A stretch of DNA of 45,430 bases, from contig WTCE01000147.1 of NCBI GenBank assembly GCA_013138735.1, positions 1 to 45,430 on the forward strand. Direction: 5' to 3'. Shown here in pieces: positions 34,530 to 42,920 of the stretch. This DNA comes from Crocinitomix sp. Its GTDB lineage: Bacteria > Bacteroidota > Bacteroidia > Flavobacteriales_D > Crocinitomicaceae. The position numbers and the translations under genes were made by a program. Position 1 is the first letter of the stretch. Each line of letters begins with the position of its first letter. Below the pieces are notes generated by a model that was given only the letters and a program-made list of their open reading frames with translations, had not been told where the DNA came from and did not search any database.

Positions 34530-34630
34530 TTGACTGATAGAGATCTTAATCTTTACGTTTTATTTTCGGAATTTGATCTTATGTTACGGTAAAGAAAATT
34601 GATTAGATCTAAAATTCATTTCAATTCACC

Positions 34631-34688
34631 CCAAACACAACCCAATATCTTCCGCTAAAAAGTTCGATATTTGTCCCGCCTCGGGTAC
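34631..34688. repeat. R3, attR-type site ending unit 3
   Basis: 58-base copy. It differs from R2 in the encoded peptide only by synonymous codons (GCT to GCG, GAG to GAA, GGA to GGG); TGA follows directly. Confidence 0.92.
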
Positions 34689-34693
34689 AGATC

Positions 34694-34727
34694 AAATCCT
34701 CTTGCTATTTTTAGTGAGGGGATTTTT
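34694..34727 (+). terminator. T3, terminator after R3
   Basis: AAATCCTCTTGCTA pairs, with G-U pairs, with TAGTGAGGGGATTT, then a T run. Confidence 0.75.
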
Positions 34728-34761
34728 GATTTATGATAAATTTGAGCGTTCTAAATAAGAT

Positions 34762-36039
34762 TTATGAATTGAATGAAGAGTTTTGTTCGTTATCTGTGCT
34801 TATCTGTGAGAGGACTTCTCTAATAAGTTCCTGCACCTCATTTAATTTTTCAATTTGAGTGTTTTTTAATGAATCTAAGATCTTTAAGCAATCAATTGAA
34901 TTAATCATTAGGTTTAATTTGCGCTTTTGTGTTGAAATAATAGGATCGTTAGCACTAGGAAAAAACACTGGGAAAGGTTTACTATGAATTGTTTTCAGTT
35001 TCTCCGGTAAATTGATGTCTTTTAGTTCCTCTAAGTTGTGCCTTTCAATAAATTTCTCCTCAGATAAACCCCTACCTACTAGCTCATTAAGTAGTTCAAC
35101 ATCATTGGAAAATCTTTTGTTTAGTTTTATTAGAAAGGCAGAACCCATAAATAGTTTCCTCGTGAAATTAGAGTCAGGGTCGGTAATGTAAGGGAAATCA
35201 AGTATGTGACCGACTTCTCTTAATCCCCTTATTTTTCCGTGCATATTGAACTGCGTCTTTCTATCTCTTACCATATTAAAAGAAAGCGTATCCGTGGAAT
35301 CTTCGTAATGAGTCTCTGAGGGAGTTGGGATGTGTTCTCTTTCAACCGAAGGCATTCCATGATATAGCATTCCACCTTCATTAAAAATTGTGAAAACGGA
35401 AATGAAATAAATCGGTTTATAATCTTCGGTGGAATCTTTGATAGGTTCGTCGAAACCAACTGCCAAATAATCACCCAATATTTTTTCTGGAATTGGGTCG
35501 CCTGAATGAGGTGTTACTTGAGAACGCGTATCTACAATTTGTTTTGGATATGCTTCTATTTCAGAAGATATAAAAGTTGTTTGGTCGACAATTTTAAATC
35601 CATCTTTTAATGAAAGGTCATTTTTAAACCCTGAAAACCCCATATATCCTAAATAAATACTTAAAAAGTCTAATTGCGCTGGAGTTCCTTGTACAGTTCC
35701 TTTTTTCATGTGTGAAATTCTAGAATTGGTTAAGCTTACTTTATCCAATTCTGCTAACATCACTTTCTTGTCTTTAGTCGAAATAATCAATTTTAGAGCA
35801 CGTAAAACTGGAGAGCTTGGGAAAAAGCTTTCAACAGATGATCTCGCCTCATTTTTAATTATTCCGTTATCTAAATATTTAAAGAAAGTCCAAAGTTTAA
35901 CCGACAAAAATTCTTGAACGTGATTTTCTATTTTTTCCTGTTTTTGGCTAAATTCTTTGCGTTTTGTATCAAATGTTTTGAAAAGCGTTTTTTTGTAATC
36001 TATATTTTCCTCCTTCATAAGAAACATTTTGGTAATCAT
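34762..36039 (-). CDS. Hypothetical protein with HTH-like N-terminal part
   Basis: A 425-residue soluble protein. Residues about 85-140 (SLTNSRISHMKKGTVQGTPAQLDFLSIYLGYMGF) look like a helical DNA- or effector-binding segment; the rest is not recognised. Three Met codons lie within the first eight residues, so the start could be up to 21 bases shorter. It is divergent from the first small lipoprotein gene, and the AACAA repeats lie between them. Confidence 0.65.
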   Translation of the reverse strand: MITKMFLMKEENIDYKKTLFKTFDTKRKEFSQKQEKIENHVQEFLSVKLWTFFKYLDNGIIKNEARSSVESFFPSSPVLRALKLIISTKDKKVMLAELDKVSLTNSRISHMKKGTVQGTPAQLDFLSIYLGYMGFSGFKNDLSLKDGFKIVDQTTFISSEIEAYPKQIVDTRSQVTPHSGDPIPEKILGDYLAVGFDEPIKDSTEDYKPIYFISVFTIFNEGGMLYHGMPSVEREHIPTPSETHYEDSTDTLSFNMVRDRKTQFNMHGKIRGLREVGHILDFPYITDPDSNFTRKLFMGSAFLIKLNKRFSNDVELLNELVGRGLSEEKFIERHNLEELKDINLPEKLKTIHSKPFPVFFPSANDPIISTQKRKLNLMINSIDCLKILDSLKNTQIEKLNEVQELIREVLSQISTDNEQNSSFNS

Positions 36040-36203
36040 AAATTTAATAAAAGAAATTCAGGCTGAAATTATTCATCTAATTTCAAATAAACACATAATT
36101 ATTTTTAGGAGTATTATTTCGAAATCTTCTATATAATTATTTCCGAGAAATACTCATTTATTTGGCATTGTGATAACCTAAATCAATTAATTATAAAAAG
36201 GCC

Positions 36204-36250
36204 AACAATTTCTCAACAACTCCTAACAATTTCGAACAACGCTCAACCAG
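36204..36250. promoter_or_regulatory. Helically phased AACAA repeats upstream of lipoprotein A
   Basis: AACAA (last copy AACCA) starts at 36204, 36215, 36225, 36235 and 36245, spacings 11, 10, 10, 10. On the other strand this is TTGTT, matching the phased TTG repeats upstream of the paralogous gene at 38483. Candidate operator for the response regulator of the same unit. Confidence 0.5.
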
Positions 36251-36327
36251 AATAATCTCTCGAAATTCATGGAAAATAATTGACAAGGTGGGTGCACCAA
36301 TTCCTGTCAGAACTAAAACAAAATATC

Positions 36328-36492
36328 ATGAGACAAGCAAAAATCATGATAGCTGTTCTGACCGTGCTATGTGCACTATCGTTCAGCTGTCAAAAAGAAG
36401 AAATCAAAATTAACAAACCTAAAAGAGGTTTAAATGTCCAGCCTCCGCCGTCAGAATCAGAATCGGGTGAGTTAACCCCCAATGGTTTATAA
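36328..36492 (+). CDS. Small lipoprotein A (KRGLN-PPPSESES tail)
   Basis: A 54-residue protein from ATG 36328 (an in-frame extension back to 36280 would spoil the signal peptide). Signal MRQAKIMIAVLTVLCALSFS with Cys21, then QKEEIKINKPKRGLNVQPPP and SESES, ending PNGL. It is a paralogue of lipoprotein B at 38483: both tails carry KRGLN(V/I), PPPSESES and PNG. Likely exported and lipidated; a secreted signal, inhibitor or sensor ligand is possible. A terminator follows. Confidence 0.75.
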   Translation: MRQAKIMIAVLTVLCALSFSCQKEEIKINKPKRGLNVQPPPSESESGELTPNGL

Positions 36493-36515
36493 CCTTGGGA
36501 TTGCTTTAAAGCATG

Positions 36516-36547
36516 GGAAGGGAGTTGAGATTCCCTTCCTTTTTTTA
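36516..36547 (+). terminator. Terminator of lipoprotein A
   Basis: GGAAGGGA pairs with TCCCTTCC, followed by a T run. Confidence 0.75.
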
Positions 36548-36563
36548 TTAGAAATTTCGAGTT

Positions 36564-38339
36564 TTAAATTAACTCTAAACGAAAGGCCATTTCTAATGAC
36601 TTCCATGTTACAGGACAAAGCCAAGTTAATGGATTATCCTCTCCCTGAATATCCGCAATAGATTCATCATTTTCTCCAACTATTTGTCTAAAGGGTTTTT
36701 GAAAATCTCCCAACCAGTCCGAATAGAATCTTTTTTCAAGCTGATTCTTATTTTTTGGATCATTGATTCTACGCTTTTTCAGCTCAATGTCCGCCCCAAA
36801 AATCTTAAATGCGGATTTTGGAATGTTAGATAGACTAATTGATTCCTGTGCATTTTTATTTCCCTTAACGAGTTCACCTAACTTTCCATCCTTCTCAAAT
36901 TTTTCTCTCAAAAAATCAATTGAAATGAGCATTGGAGGCCTGCGCATCAAAAAGAGGTCAGATTCATGCATTTCCCCATCAAGAATATAATCTTCATCCT
37001 TCATATTAAACATCAATAATCGTAATATCTCAATCCCATATTCAAACGGATTGATATTAAAGATAATTTCACGGCAGTAATCATGCTCTTGATCCACTTC
37101 CAAATCGAAAGGGGTTGGTATTGTCTTAATCCGTACTTTGTTTTTAGAATCTTTATCAAAACCAATTCTTAGACCGTCTTGCTGACCTCTTAAACGGTGT
37201 TGTTTGATGTAAAAAGAAGGGCTTAAAAAAGAATCTTTTGCGGTCATCTCTGGCAAATAGAATTGTTTTTGAATCATTGCACGTCTTTCTAACGGATGAT
37301 CGGAGAACAGATTAATCTCTTCTGAAAACTCTCTAAAAATCACACGATTTAGGTTTTCTCTTTCAGCTTTGTTTTCTGAAGCTCCGTTTGCAATATTCCA
37401 TCCTAGAGGAGCAATGTCTCTAAAAAAAGTAAGTAGCCACTTTTTATTTTGATAATTAACAATTGGGATCGCTCCACCAGACGCCCAACGATATGGATGA
37501 TTTTTTAACTTGAAGATTGATCCGTTACTTTCAGCATAGAGAAAGTTTTTCAGTTTCTCATTAAATGAAAAGAGTTCTTTTCGTTCCTTTTCAGAACGGC
37601 TAAACCAAGATCTTATAAATTGTTTCCCTCTATTATTATATATTCCGTAAGGTTCCTTTTTAGTAGAAATTTTAAGTACGATTCTATCAGGTTCTTTTTC
37701 AATTTCAATATTTTCGGTTAGTAATAATTGAATTGCAAAGGCTTTATTCTTCCAATAAGGATCATTTAGGTCGATATCGTTTATCAAAGCTAGAACGGGT
37801 TTATTAGAATTAGTACTTGTTTTTGACTCGGCAATTAACCAAAAGTTTGAGTCCAATTCAGTCTGTTGATCAATTGTTTCATAAAATTGTCCTAATTCAC
37901 TTAAATCTGCCTCTTGCTCTTCCACCTCCTCTATGTCAGTTTCAAAATCAGGATGACAGTTTTCTTTTTTTATTTCATAGGCAAATTTTAACGAACTAAA
38001 ATACGCGTCAATTTCGTTTTGAAACTCTTCAACGAATTCTTCGAAATACAAAATCCCTAACCCCTTATCTTCCGAATAAAATTGCAGTAAAACTTCAACG
38101 GTATCTTTCATATCGGGTCGCTTCCCTGTATCCCCTCTCAAATAAGCAAATGTTCTGCTTAAAGTTTTGGCACTTGGTGTTTTTTCTGTTTCTATCCCAC
38201 TGAGCATGGAATGTAATCGTTCAATTTCTTTTGACCTCACTATTGGAGCATCATCCAGATACAATTTTCTCAATTGATTCAGGAGGTAAACTAGAGCTGG
38301 TATTTGATGATCTGCCAAATATCTTTCGTTGTATTTCAT
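36564..38339 (-). CDS. Nudix-like domain protein
   Basis: A 591-residue protein. Residues 1-120 are helical and may bind DNA or a partner (SAKTLSRTFAYLRGDTGKRPDMKDTVEVLL). The centre has a Nudix-box-like stretch: GWNIANGASENKAERENL then NRVIFREFSEEINLF, with the REFSEE core of the REUxEE motif. The C-terminal third is unrecognised. If active it would cleave a nucleoside-diphosphate-linked substrate. It sits between the two small lipoprotein genes on the opposite strand. Confidence 0.65.
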   Translation of the reverse strand: MKYNERYLADHQIPALVYLLNQLRKLYLDDAPIVRSKEIERLHSMLSGIETEKTPSAKTLSRTFAYLRGDTGKRPDMKDTVEVLLQFYSEDKGLGILYFEEFVEEFQNEIDAYFSSLKFAYEIKKENCHPDFETDIEEVEEQEADLSELGQFYETIDQQTELDSNFWLIAESKTSTNSNKPVLALINDIDLNDPYWKNKAFAIQLLLTENIEIEKEPDRIVLKISTKKEPYGIYNNRGKQFIRSWFSRSEKERKELFSFNEKLKNFLYAESNGSIFKLKNHPYRWASGGAIPIVNYQNKKWLLTFFRDIAPLGWNIANGASENKAERENLNRVIFREFSEEINLFSDHPLERRAMIQKQFYLPEMTAKDSFLSPSFYIKQHRLRGQQDGLRIGFDKDSKNKVRIKTIPTPFDLEVDQEHDYCREIIFNINPFEYGIEILRLLMFNMKDEDYILDGEMHESDLFLMRRPPMLISIDFLREKFEKDGKLGELVKGNKNAQESISLSNIPKSAFKIFGADIELKKRRINDPKNKNQLEKRFYSDWLGDFQKPFRQIVGENDESIADIQGEDNPLTWLCPVTWKSLEMAFRLELI

Positions 38340-38354
38340 CTTCTTAAAATTTTG

Positions 38355-38405
38355 GACAACTGATTTTGCACGTTAGTTGTCTTGGTTGACTTTGGTCGTC
38401 TTTGA
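38355..38405. promoter_or_regulatory. Phased TTG repeats and inverted repeat upstream of lipoprotein B
   Basis: TTG begins at 38366, 38377 and 38386, with TCG at 38396 (spacings 11, 9, 10), and GACAAC (38355-38360) is the inverse of GTTGTC (38376-38381). The array abuts the -33 element of the promoter at 38401, the usual place for an activator. Confidence 0.5.
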
Positions 38406-38431
38406 ACACCCCTACTATAGCCATAGATTTG
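38401..38431 (+). promoter_or_regulatory. Promoter of lipoprotein B
   Basis: TTTG at 38401-38404, 19-base spacer, TAGATTTG at 38424-38431: an exact consensus promoter 52 bases before the ATG at 38483. Confidence 0.75.
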
Positions 38432-38482
38432 TTGAAACAAACAAGCTGAGTGAGCGCTCGCAAAGCATAAAATTTATTTATT

Positions 38483-38641
38483 ATGAAAATTGAAAAGCTA
38501 GTAAAAATAGCTTTGGTAGTAGCGCTATGCTTCGGAACCATTGCTTGTGAGAAAGAAGTCTTTAATCCAAAAAGGGGGTTGAATATCGATCCGCCACCAA
38601 GCGAATCTGAGTCACCAATCCTAAACCCGAATGGTGGTTGA
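38483..38641 (+). CDS. Small lipoprotein B, paralogue of A
   Basis: A 52-residue protein. Signal MKIEKLVKIALVVALCFGTIA with Cys22, then EKEVFNPKRGLNIDPPP and SESES, ending NPNGG. The signal peptides of A and B differ in sequence while KRGLN, PPPSESES and PNG are kept, so the mature tail is the conserved part. It has a consensus promoter and its own terminator and lies tail-to-tail with the response regulator gene, 27 bases apart. A 141-codon frame on the other strand here is a shadow. Confidence 0.75.
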   Translation: MKIEKLVKIALVVALCFGTIACEKEVFNPKRGLNIDPPPSESESPILNPNGG

Positions 38642-38660
38642 TTATGACAGTTTAATAGAT

Positions 38661-38689
38661 GGGGGGAGCTACACACTTCCTCCATTTTT
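38661..38689 (+). terminator. Terminator of lipoprotein B
   Basis: GGGGGGAG pairs with CTTCCTCC (two G-U pairs), then ATTTTTA. It overlaps the end of the response regulator gene. Confidence 0.6.
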
Positions 38690-39352
38690 ATCTTCTTGTA
38701 AAAATGGAGGAATTCGATCTTCAATATGTTCATAATTTGATTTTTTATATTGGATATACTTAGCCACAAGTTCCGGAGTGTTTATTGCACCTATTTTCAC
38801 TCTTAAATTCATGGTATGACTAACAATTGTATTTTCGCTTAAGTGGAGTAGTAATGCGATCTCTTTTTTGATTTTTCCTTGTGCCAATAAGTGCAATACT
38901 TGAAATTCTCTTTCTGATACCTTTCTCCATTTCCCAAGTTGCCGAATAGATTGTAATTCTTGATCTAAATATTGCCGACCATTATATACTGATTCAACTG
39001 CTTTCAATATTTCAGAATCATCAATGAGTTTGCTCAAATAACCATCAACTTTTACCGTATTAAGTAAATAGTTTGCATAATCAACCTTTATATGTGAACT
39101 GACAATGATTATTTTTAATATTGGAAATTCTTTTTTCCATTCTTTAGCTAACTGAAAACCGTCATATTCGTTTGAATTCAAGTCAAGATCAATAAAAGCT
39201 AAATGAATGTTATTTTCATCTAAAATTAGGCGAGCTTTTTCCTTCTTCTTAGATTTATAAATATCCTCAATTAACGGACTTAAAAGCAATGTGTAATTCA
39301 ATCCTTTTAAATAAATGGGGTTATCATCAATTAACAATACGTTATACTTCAT
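38669..39352 (-). CDS. LuxR/NarL-type response regulator
   Basis: A 227-residue protein. The receiver domain has the acidic pair Asp9-Asp10 in LLIDDNPIY, phospho-acceptor Asp55 in LAFIDLDLN, and the SK pair near 107-108 in GYLSKLI. The LuxR-type HTH is at about 148-205 (SEREFQVLHLLAQGKIKKEIALLLHLSENTIVSHTMNL). It overlaps the histidine kinase by 4 bases, so they form a cognate pair. Likely targets are the phased repeats upstream of lipoproteins A and B. Confidence 0.92.
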   Translation of the reverse strand: MKYNVLLIDDNPIYLKGLNYTLLLSPLIEDIYKSKKKEKARLILDENNIHLAFIDLDLNSNEYDGFQLAKEWKKEFPILKIIIVSSHIKVDYANYLLNTVKVDGYLSKLIDDSEILKAVESVYNGRQYLDQELQSIRQLGKWRKVSEREFQVLHLLAQGKIKKEIALLLHLSENTIVSHTMNLRVKIGAINTPELVAKYIQYKKSNYEHIEDRIPPFLQEDKNGGSV

Positions 39353-41241
39353 TTCAAATGCGATTTAATAGGGAAATAACCTTTAACTACAGTTCCATTT
39401 TTTGAAGAACTAATGGCGAGTTTCCCGTTTAACGTTTTCATTCGCTCCTCCATATTTTGAATTCCTATTCCAGATTGATTTGTATCAGAAAAACCATTTC
39501 CATTATCAGAAATAGAAAAATTTATTCGACTTTTTTTTGAACTAATTTCAATTTTTATTCGGTTCGAAAAAGTATGTTTTTCAATGTTTGTGTGGATCTC
39601 CTGAATAATGGCATAAAAATTAGTTTGTGCGGAAAGGGAAAGTTGATTAAGTAATAATGGAAATTCAGTCTTACGTTGTATTTCAATCTTATGAAAATGC
39701 TCAAATTCTGATAAGAAATTATCCAAAAGTTCGGTAAACTTGATTTTTTCCAGCCGTTTTCCAATTGGTGACAGTCGGTGAGCCACTAATCGAATTTGCT
39801 CTGATACATGTTGTAAGTCATTTGCGATTTCTCCTATTATTTCTGTGGTTGCCTCGTCATTTGATTTTACCGCTTGCACCATGAGCCTTATACCATTCAA
39901 GTTAGAACCCAAAATATCATGAAGGTCTCGACCCATACTTTCTTTCAATCGGCTCTGAACCTCAAGGCTTTTTAATGCTTCTCTTCGTTTTCGTTTCTGA
40001 TAGAAATTCCAGCTAGCTAAGCCAAGTATTAAAGCTATTAATGCAACAATAATCAAAATTAAATTTCTAATGTAAATTGCTCGTTCTTGTCTATCAATTA
40101 TTATCGACTTTTCTTGATTAGATTCTGTTAACCACTTTTCTTCTGCTTCAAGTTTTTTTAGTCTTTCTTCCTTTCGTTTTGTTTCAAAAGTTTCATGAAG
40201 AAGCATTACCTGTTCCATTTTATTTACGTCATAATATTCTGAATAAAGCGTAGCATATTCATTTGCTTTCAAGTAAGCTAGATTATATTTCATTTGTTTC
40301 GCATAAAGCAAAGCTTCGTTTTCCAACGTTCTTAACAATACTGGTGAATCACTAATCCAATTGTATGTTCTAGCCGAATCAAGATACAGTTCAGCTTTAT
40401 CGAACTTATCGAGTTCTATATAATTCCCTGCAATTTCGTTGAAGGAGTATGCCAATGATAGACTATCATTGAACTGTCGTTTAATATTTAAAGCAGATAT
40501 ATTCTCTTCTAACGACTTTTCAAAATCTCCTTCTAAGTAACTCACAATTGCCAAATTACTCAACGTGATAGCTTGTCCTTTCACCAAATTAAGTTCCTTT
40601 TTTAGAGCTAAAGAATTGTTGTAGTATAGTCTGGCTGAATCCAATTGTTCTTGGTTTTTATACACGTTACCTATGTTATTATATAAGTTGCCGATAAATT
40701 CAAACTGTTCTTGCTGTTTTGCAATTACAAATGCGAACTGATAATACTTAATTGCTTCATTGTAGTTTTTTAGCAATTCTTGAATTTGAGCAAGTGCATT
40801 ATAAGCTTTACCTAAAGATGCTTTATCTTCAAGTACTTTAAACACATCAATGGCATTAATAAAGGCATTGGCGGCAAGTTCATAATTGCCATAAGATTTG
40901 TAGATTGAACCTAAATTGAATAACGCATTTGCCTTTTCCTTTTTAGCGTTGTGAAATTCATATAATGAAATGGCGATTTGAATATTTTCTATTCCCTTAT
41001 CGGTATGATCTAACAAGTACGCTACTAAACCTAAGTTATGAAAAGCATCAGCAGCTACTTTTGAAGTAGTATCGGTAATTAGTATTTCTTCAAAACAGGT
41101 TGAGGCACTGTCTAAATTTCCATTACCCCAATATTCTAGACCTTTTTCCAAAAGATTTTCACCATTATTTGAAACAGCAAAACCGTTTTGTGATAACAAC
41201 AAAAATATCAATAGAAATCGGAAGAAATAAATAAGTCTCAT
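39349..41241 (-). CDS. TPR sensor histidine kinase (HisKA_3 type)
   Basis: A 630-residue protein. Signal peptide 1-22, a periplasmic TPR array to about 370 (YEFHNAKKEKANALFNLGSIYKSYGNYELAANAF and similar units), a coiled coil, one membrane helix near 390-412, then the kinase: HisKA_3 with RDLHDILGSNLNGIRL (phospho-His) and HATPase with NIEKHT, DNGNGFSD and GIGIQNMEERMKTLNG. This architecture is common in Bacteroidota. The periplasmic TPRs would be placed to bind an exported peptide or lipoprotein. Confidence 0.92.
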   Translation of the reverse strand: MRLIYFFRFLLIFLLLSQNGFAVSNNGENLLEKGLEYWGNGNLDSASTCFEEILITDTTSKVAADAFHNLGLVAYLLDHTDKGIENIQIAISLYEFHNAKKEKANALFNLGSIYKSYGNYELAANAFINAIDVFKVLEDKASLGKAYNALAQIQELLKNYNEAIKYYQFAFVIAKQQEQFEFIGNLYNNIGNVYKNQEQLDSARLYYNNSLALKKELNLVKGQAITLSNLAIVSYLEGDFEKSLEENISALNIKRQFNDSLSLAYSFNEIAGNYIELDKFDKAELYLDSARTYNWISDSPVLLRTLENEALLYAKQMKYNLAYLKANEYATLYSEYYDVNKMEQVMLLHETFETKRKEERLKKLEAEEKWLTESNQEKSIIIDRQERAIYIRNLILIIVALIALILGLASWNFYQKRKRREALKSLEVQSRLKESMGRDLHDILGSNLNGIRLMVQAVKSNDEATTEIIGEIANDLQHVSEQIRLVAHRLSPIGKRLEKIKFTELLDNFLSEFEHFHKIEIQRKTEFPLLLNQLSLSAQTNFYAIIQEIHTNIEKHTFSNRIKIEISSKKSRINFSISDNGNGFSDTNQSGIGIQNMEERMKTLNGKLAISSSKNGTVVKGYFPIKSHLK

Positions 41242-41306
41242 TGGGTGGGTTAATATGCTTCAATTTAAATATTATTTGGCAGTTCCGCACATAACCAATT
41301 AAAATT

Positions 41307-41322
41307 TGGTCAAAAATGACCA
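41307..41322. promoter_or_regulatory. Palindrome between kinase and outer-membrane gene
   Basis: TGGTCA-AAAA-TGACCA is a perfect inverted repeat in the divergent region, 66 bases before the kinase start and 90 before the outer-membrane gene start. It is a candidate operator. Confidence 0.45.
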
Positions 41323-41411
41323 TAGTTTTTAGTTTGAATGTTCCGTTACTTTGGAAACTGAAAAACGATTTTTATACACACCCAAAATCAATTAAATCTA
41401 ACCCAACAGAT

Positions 41412-41993
41412 ATGCCATTCAAAACTATCTTCTTCCTGCTTAGCATTAATCTCTTCCTAATATGCTTTAATTCTTATGCTCAAACAAAACACAATCCTGG
41501 AGGTGAAGCAGTTAGTGTACCACTGGGAGATGGAGAATTGTTTCCTTATGCTGACATTATTACAACACCGCTTATGGGCTACACAATTAGCCCAAGAGGT
41601 TCCAACATTCCTACTCATTTTCTAATTGCGAATGGTTTAAAGGCAAATTTAGGTATTGAGGTTGGTTTACTTTATCCAGTTTTCACAACGACTGGAAATG
41701 CAAGGGCATTCATATCAGGAGGTTACTCCTCACATTTTATTGGATTTGAATACGGTGGTGCGATTATTAACATTGGGGGAAATACTATTTCTAATCACAG
41801 ACATACCCGATTTTTTTTCGGCGCAAAATTTATTCCAATAAAGCAATTAAAATTTCTTTCGCTTGGGGCGTCATTTGGCTATGGGACGATCAAGGCAAAT
41901 TTTTCGACAAAAAATATTAATGGAAAAATAAAGGCTAGAGCTGGAGATGTCTCTTTTAGCTTGTCATTCGGAATTAATCACTTTGTAAACTAA
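41412..41993 (+). CDS. Outer-membrane beta-barrel-like protein
   Basis: A 193-residue protein from ATG 41412, chosen because MPFKTIFFLLSINLFLICFNSYAQ is a clean signal peptide; the frame is open back to 41316. The mature part alternates as in small barrels (ARAFISGGYSSHFIGFEYGGAI, FLSLGASFGYGTI) and ends in SLSFGINHFVN. No specific family. First gene of a same-strand run to 43643. Confidence 0.7.
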   Translation: MPFKTIFFLLSINLFLICFNSYAQTKHNPGGEAVSVPLGDGELFPYADIITTPLMGYTISPRGSNIPTHFLIANGLKANLGIEVGLLYPVFTTTGNARAFISGGYSSHFIGFEYGGAIINIGGNTISNHRHTRFFFGAKFIPIKQLKFLSLGASFGYGTIKANFSTKNINGKIKARAGDVSFSLSFGINHFVN

Positions 41994-42003
41994 AAGAACC
42001 ATT

Positions 42004-42321
42004 ATGAAATGTATTTATTCAATATTAATTCTATTTCTTTTCTACTCTTGTAATGATGATAATTATGTTCCTGTTGTTGCACATATAATTGAAAAGGGAA
42101 CCCAAAATCCAGTTCATAACGCAATTGTAACTTTTAATGCGCTAGAAGAGTTCAAATCCGATACTATTGGAGAAATAAGAACATCCTACAATTTACACCA
42201 CCACTTGGCAGATTCAATTTCTTTTTATGTAAAAAAAGACGGATACATCTCCACAAACTTCTCTTTCATTATTGGCAATACGCAAAAAGATGTATATGTC
42301 CTTGAGTTTGAAAAAGAGTAA
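42004..42321 (+). CDS. Small lipoprotein with carboxypeptidase-regulatory-like fold
   Basis: A 105-residue protein with lipobox FYSC (Cys16). VAHIIEKGTQNPVHNAIVTFNALE followed by HHHLADSISFYVKKDGYISTNF resembles a beta-sandwich surface domain. It starts 10 bases after the preceding gene. Confidence 0.65.
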   Translation: MKCIYSILILFLFYSCNDDNYVPVVAHIIEKGTQNPVHNAIVTFNALEEFKSDTIGEIRTSYNLHHHLADSISFYVKKDGYISTNFSFIIGNTQKDVYVLEFEKE

Positions 42322-42350
42322 AAATTTAATGTAAAAACTAAAAAACAAAT

Positions 42351-42887
42351 ATGAGTAAATTGAAAATTATTATTCCTTTATTCACCCTGATAGTATTCAG
42401 TTCATGCGGTGAAACTAATTGTCCAAAATGTAATGGAGTTGGACATTTTGTAGAAAATTACGACACAATAGAGACATATATAGATACCATTAAATTTGAA
42501 GTTCCAATTGATCGTATCGTGAAAACAAACTGCAGGAGTTGTAATGGAATCGGTCGTAAAGATTGTCAATTCGTAGGAAGAGCTACAACAATTTTGGGGT
42601 TTTCAACAACGTACGACTGCATCAACGGAACGCTTGAAGTAAGTCACAATAATAATCCTTATGGTGGAAGTCACTCAGGTAAAAAATGTCAAGAATGCAA
42701 TGGTTTGGGAGATTATAAATGCGGCACGTGTAACGGAATTGGCTACAAAAGCATAAAGAAAACTGAATACGAAACCCAAACCAAATATGAAACAAAAATA
42801 AAAAGTGTCACAAAAGAAAAAGAAATCGTAGATGAATACTGCAATGGAACAGGTGTTGTGGGCAAATTCAGTGAAATGTTTAAATAA
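42351..42887 (+). CDS. Lipoprotein with DnaJ-type CxxCxGxG zinc-binding motifs
   Basis: A 178-residue protein with lipobox FSSC (Cys19). It carries CPKCNGVG (24-31), CRSCNGIG (about 62), CQECNGLG (about 113), CGTCNGIG (about 124) and a broken fifth, YCNGTG (about 165). Four complete motifs are what the DnaJ zinc-finger domain has, but there is no J domain and the protein is exported, so this is not a DnaK co-chaperone. A periplasmic zinc-binding or disulfide-related role is possible. Confidence 0.75.
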   Translation: MSKLKIIIPLFTLIVFSSCGETNCPKCNGVGHFVENYDTIETYIDTIKFEVPIDRIVKTNCRSCNGIGRKDCQFVGRATTILGFSTTYDCINGTLEVSHNNNPYGGSHSGKKCQECNGLGDYKCGTCNGIGYKSIKKTEYETQTKYETKIKSVTKEKEIVDEYCNGTGVVGKFSEMFK

Positions 42888-42920
42888 AATGAATAATGAA
42901 CACTTTAAATTTATCTAATT

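Noticed and set aside
38344-38769. 141-codon minus-strand frame
   Set aside because: It is the shadow of lipoprotein B and its promoter; the plus-strand gene has a consensus promoter, signal peptide, terminator and paralogue.
42351-42887. DnaJ co-chaperone
   Set aside because: No J domain, and a lipoprotein signal is present.
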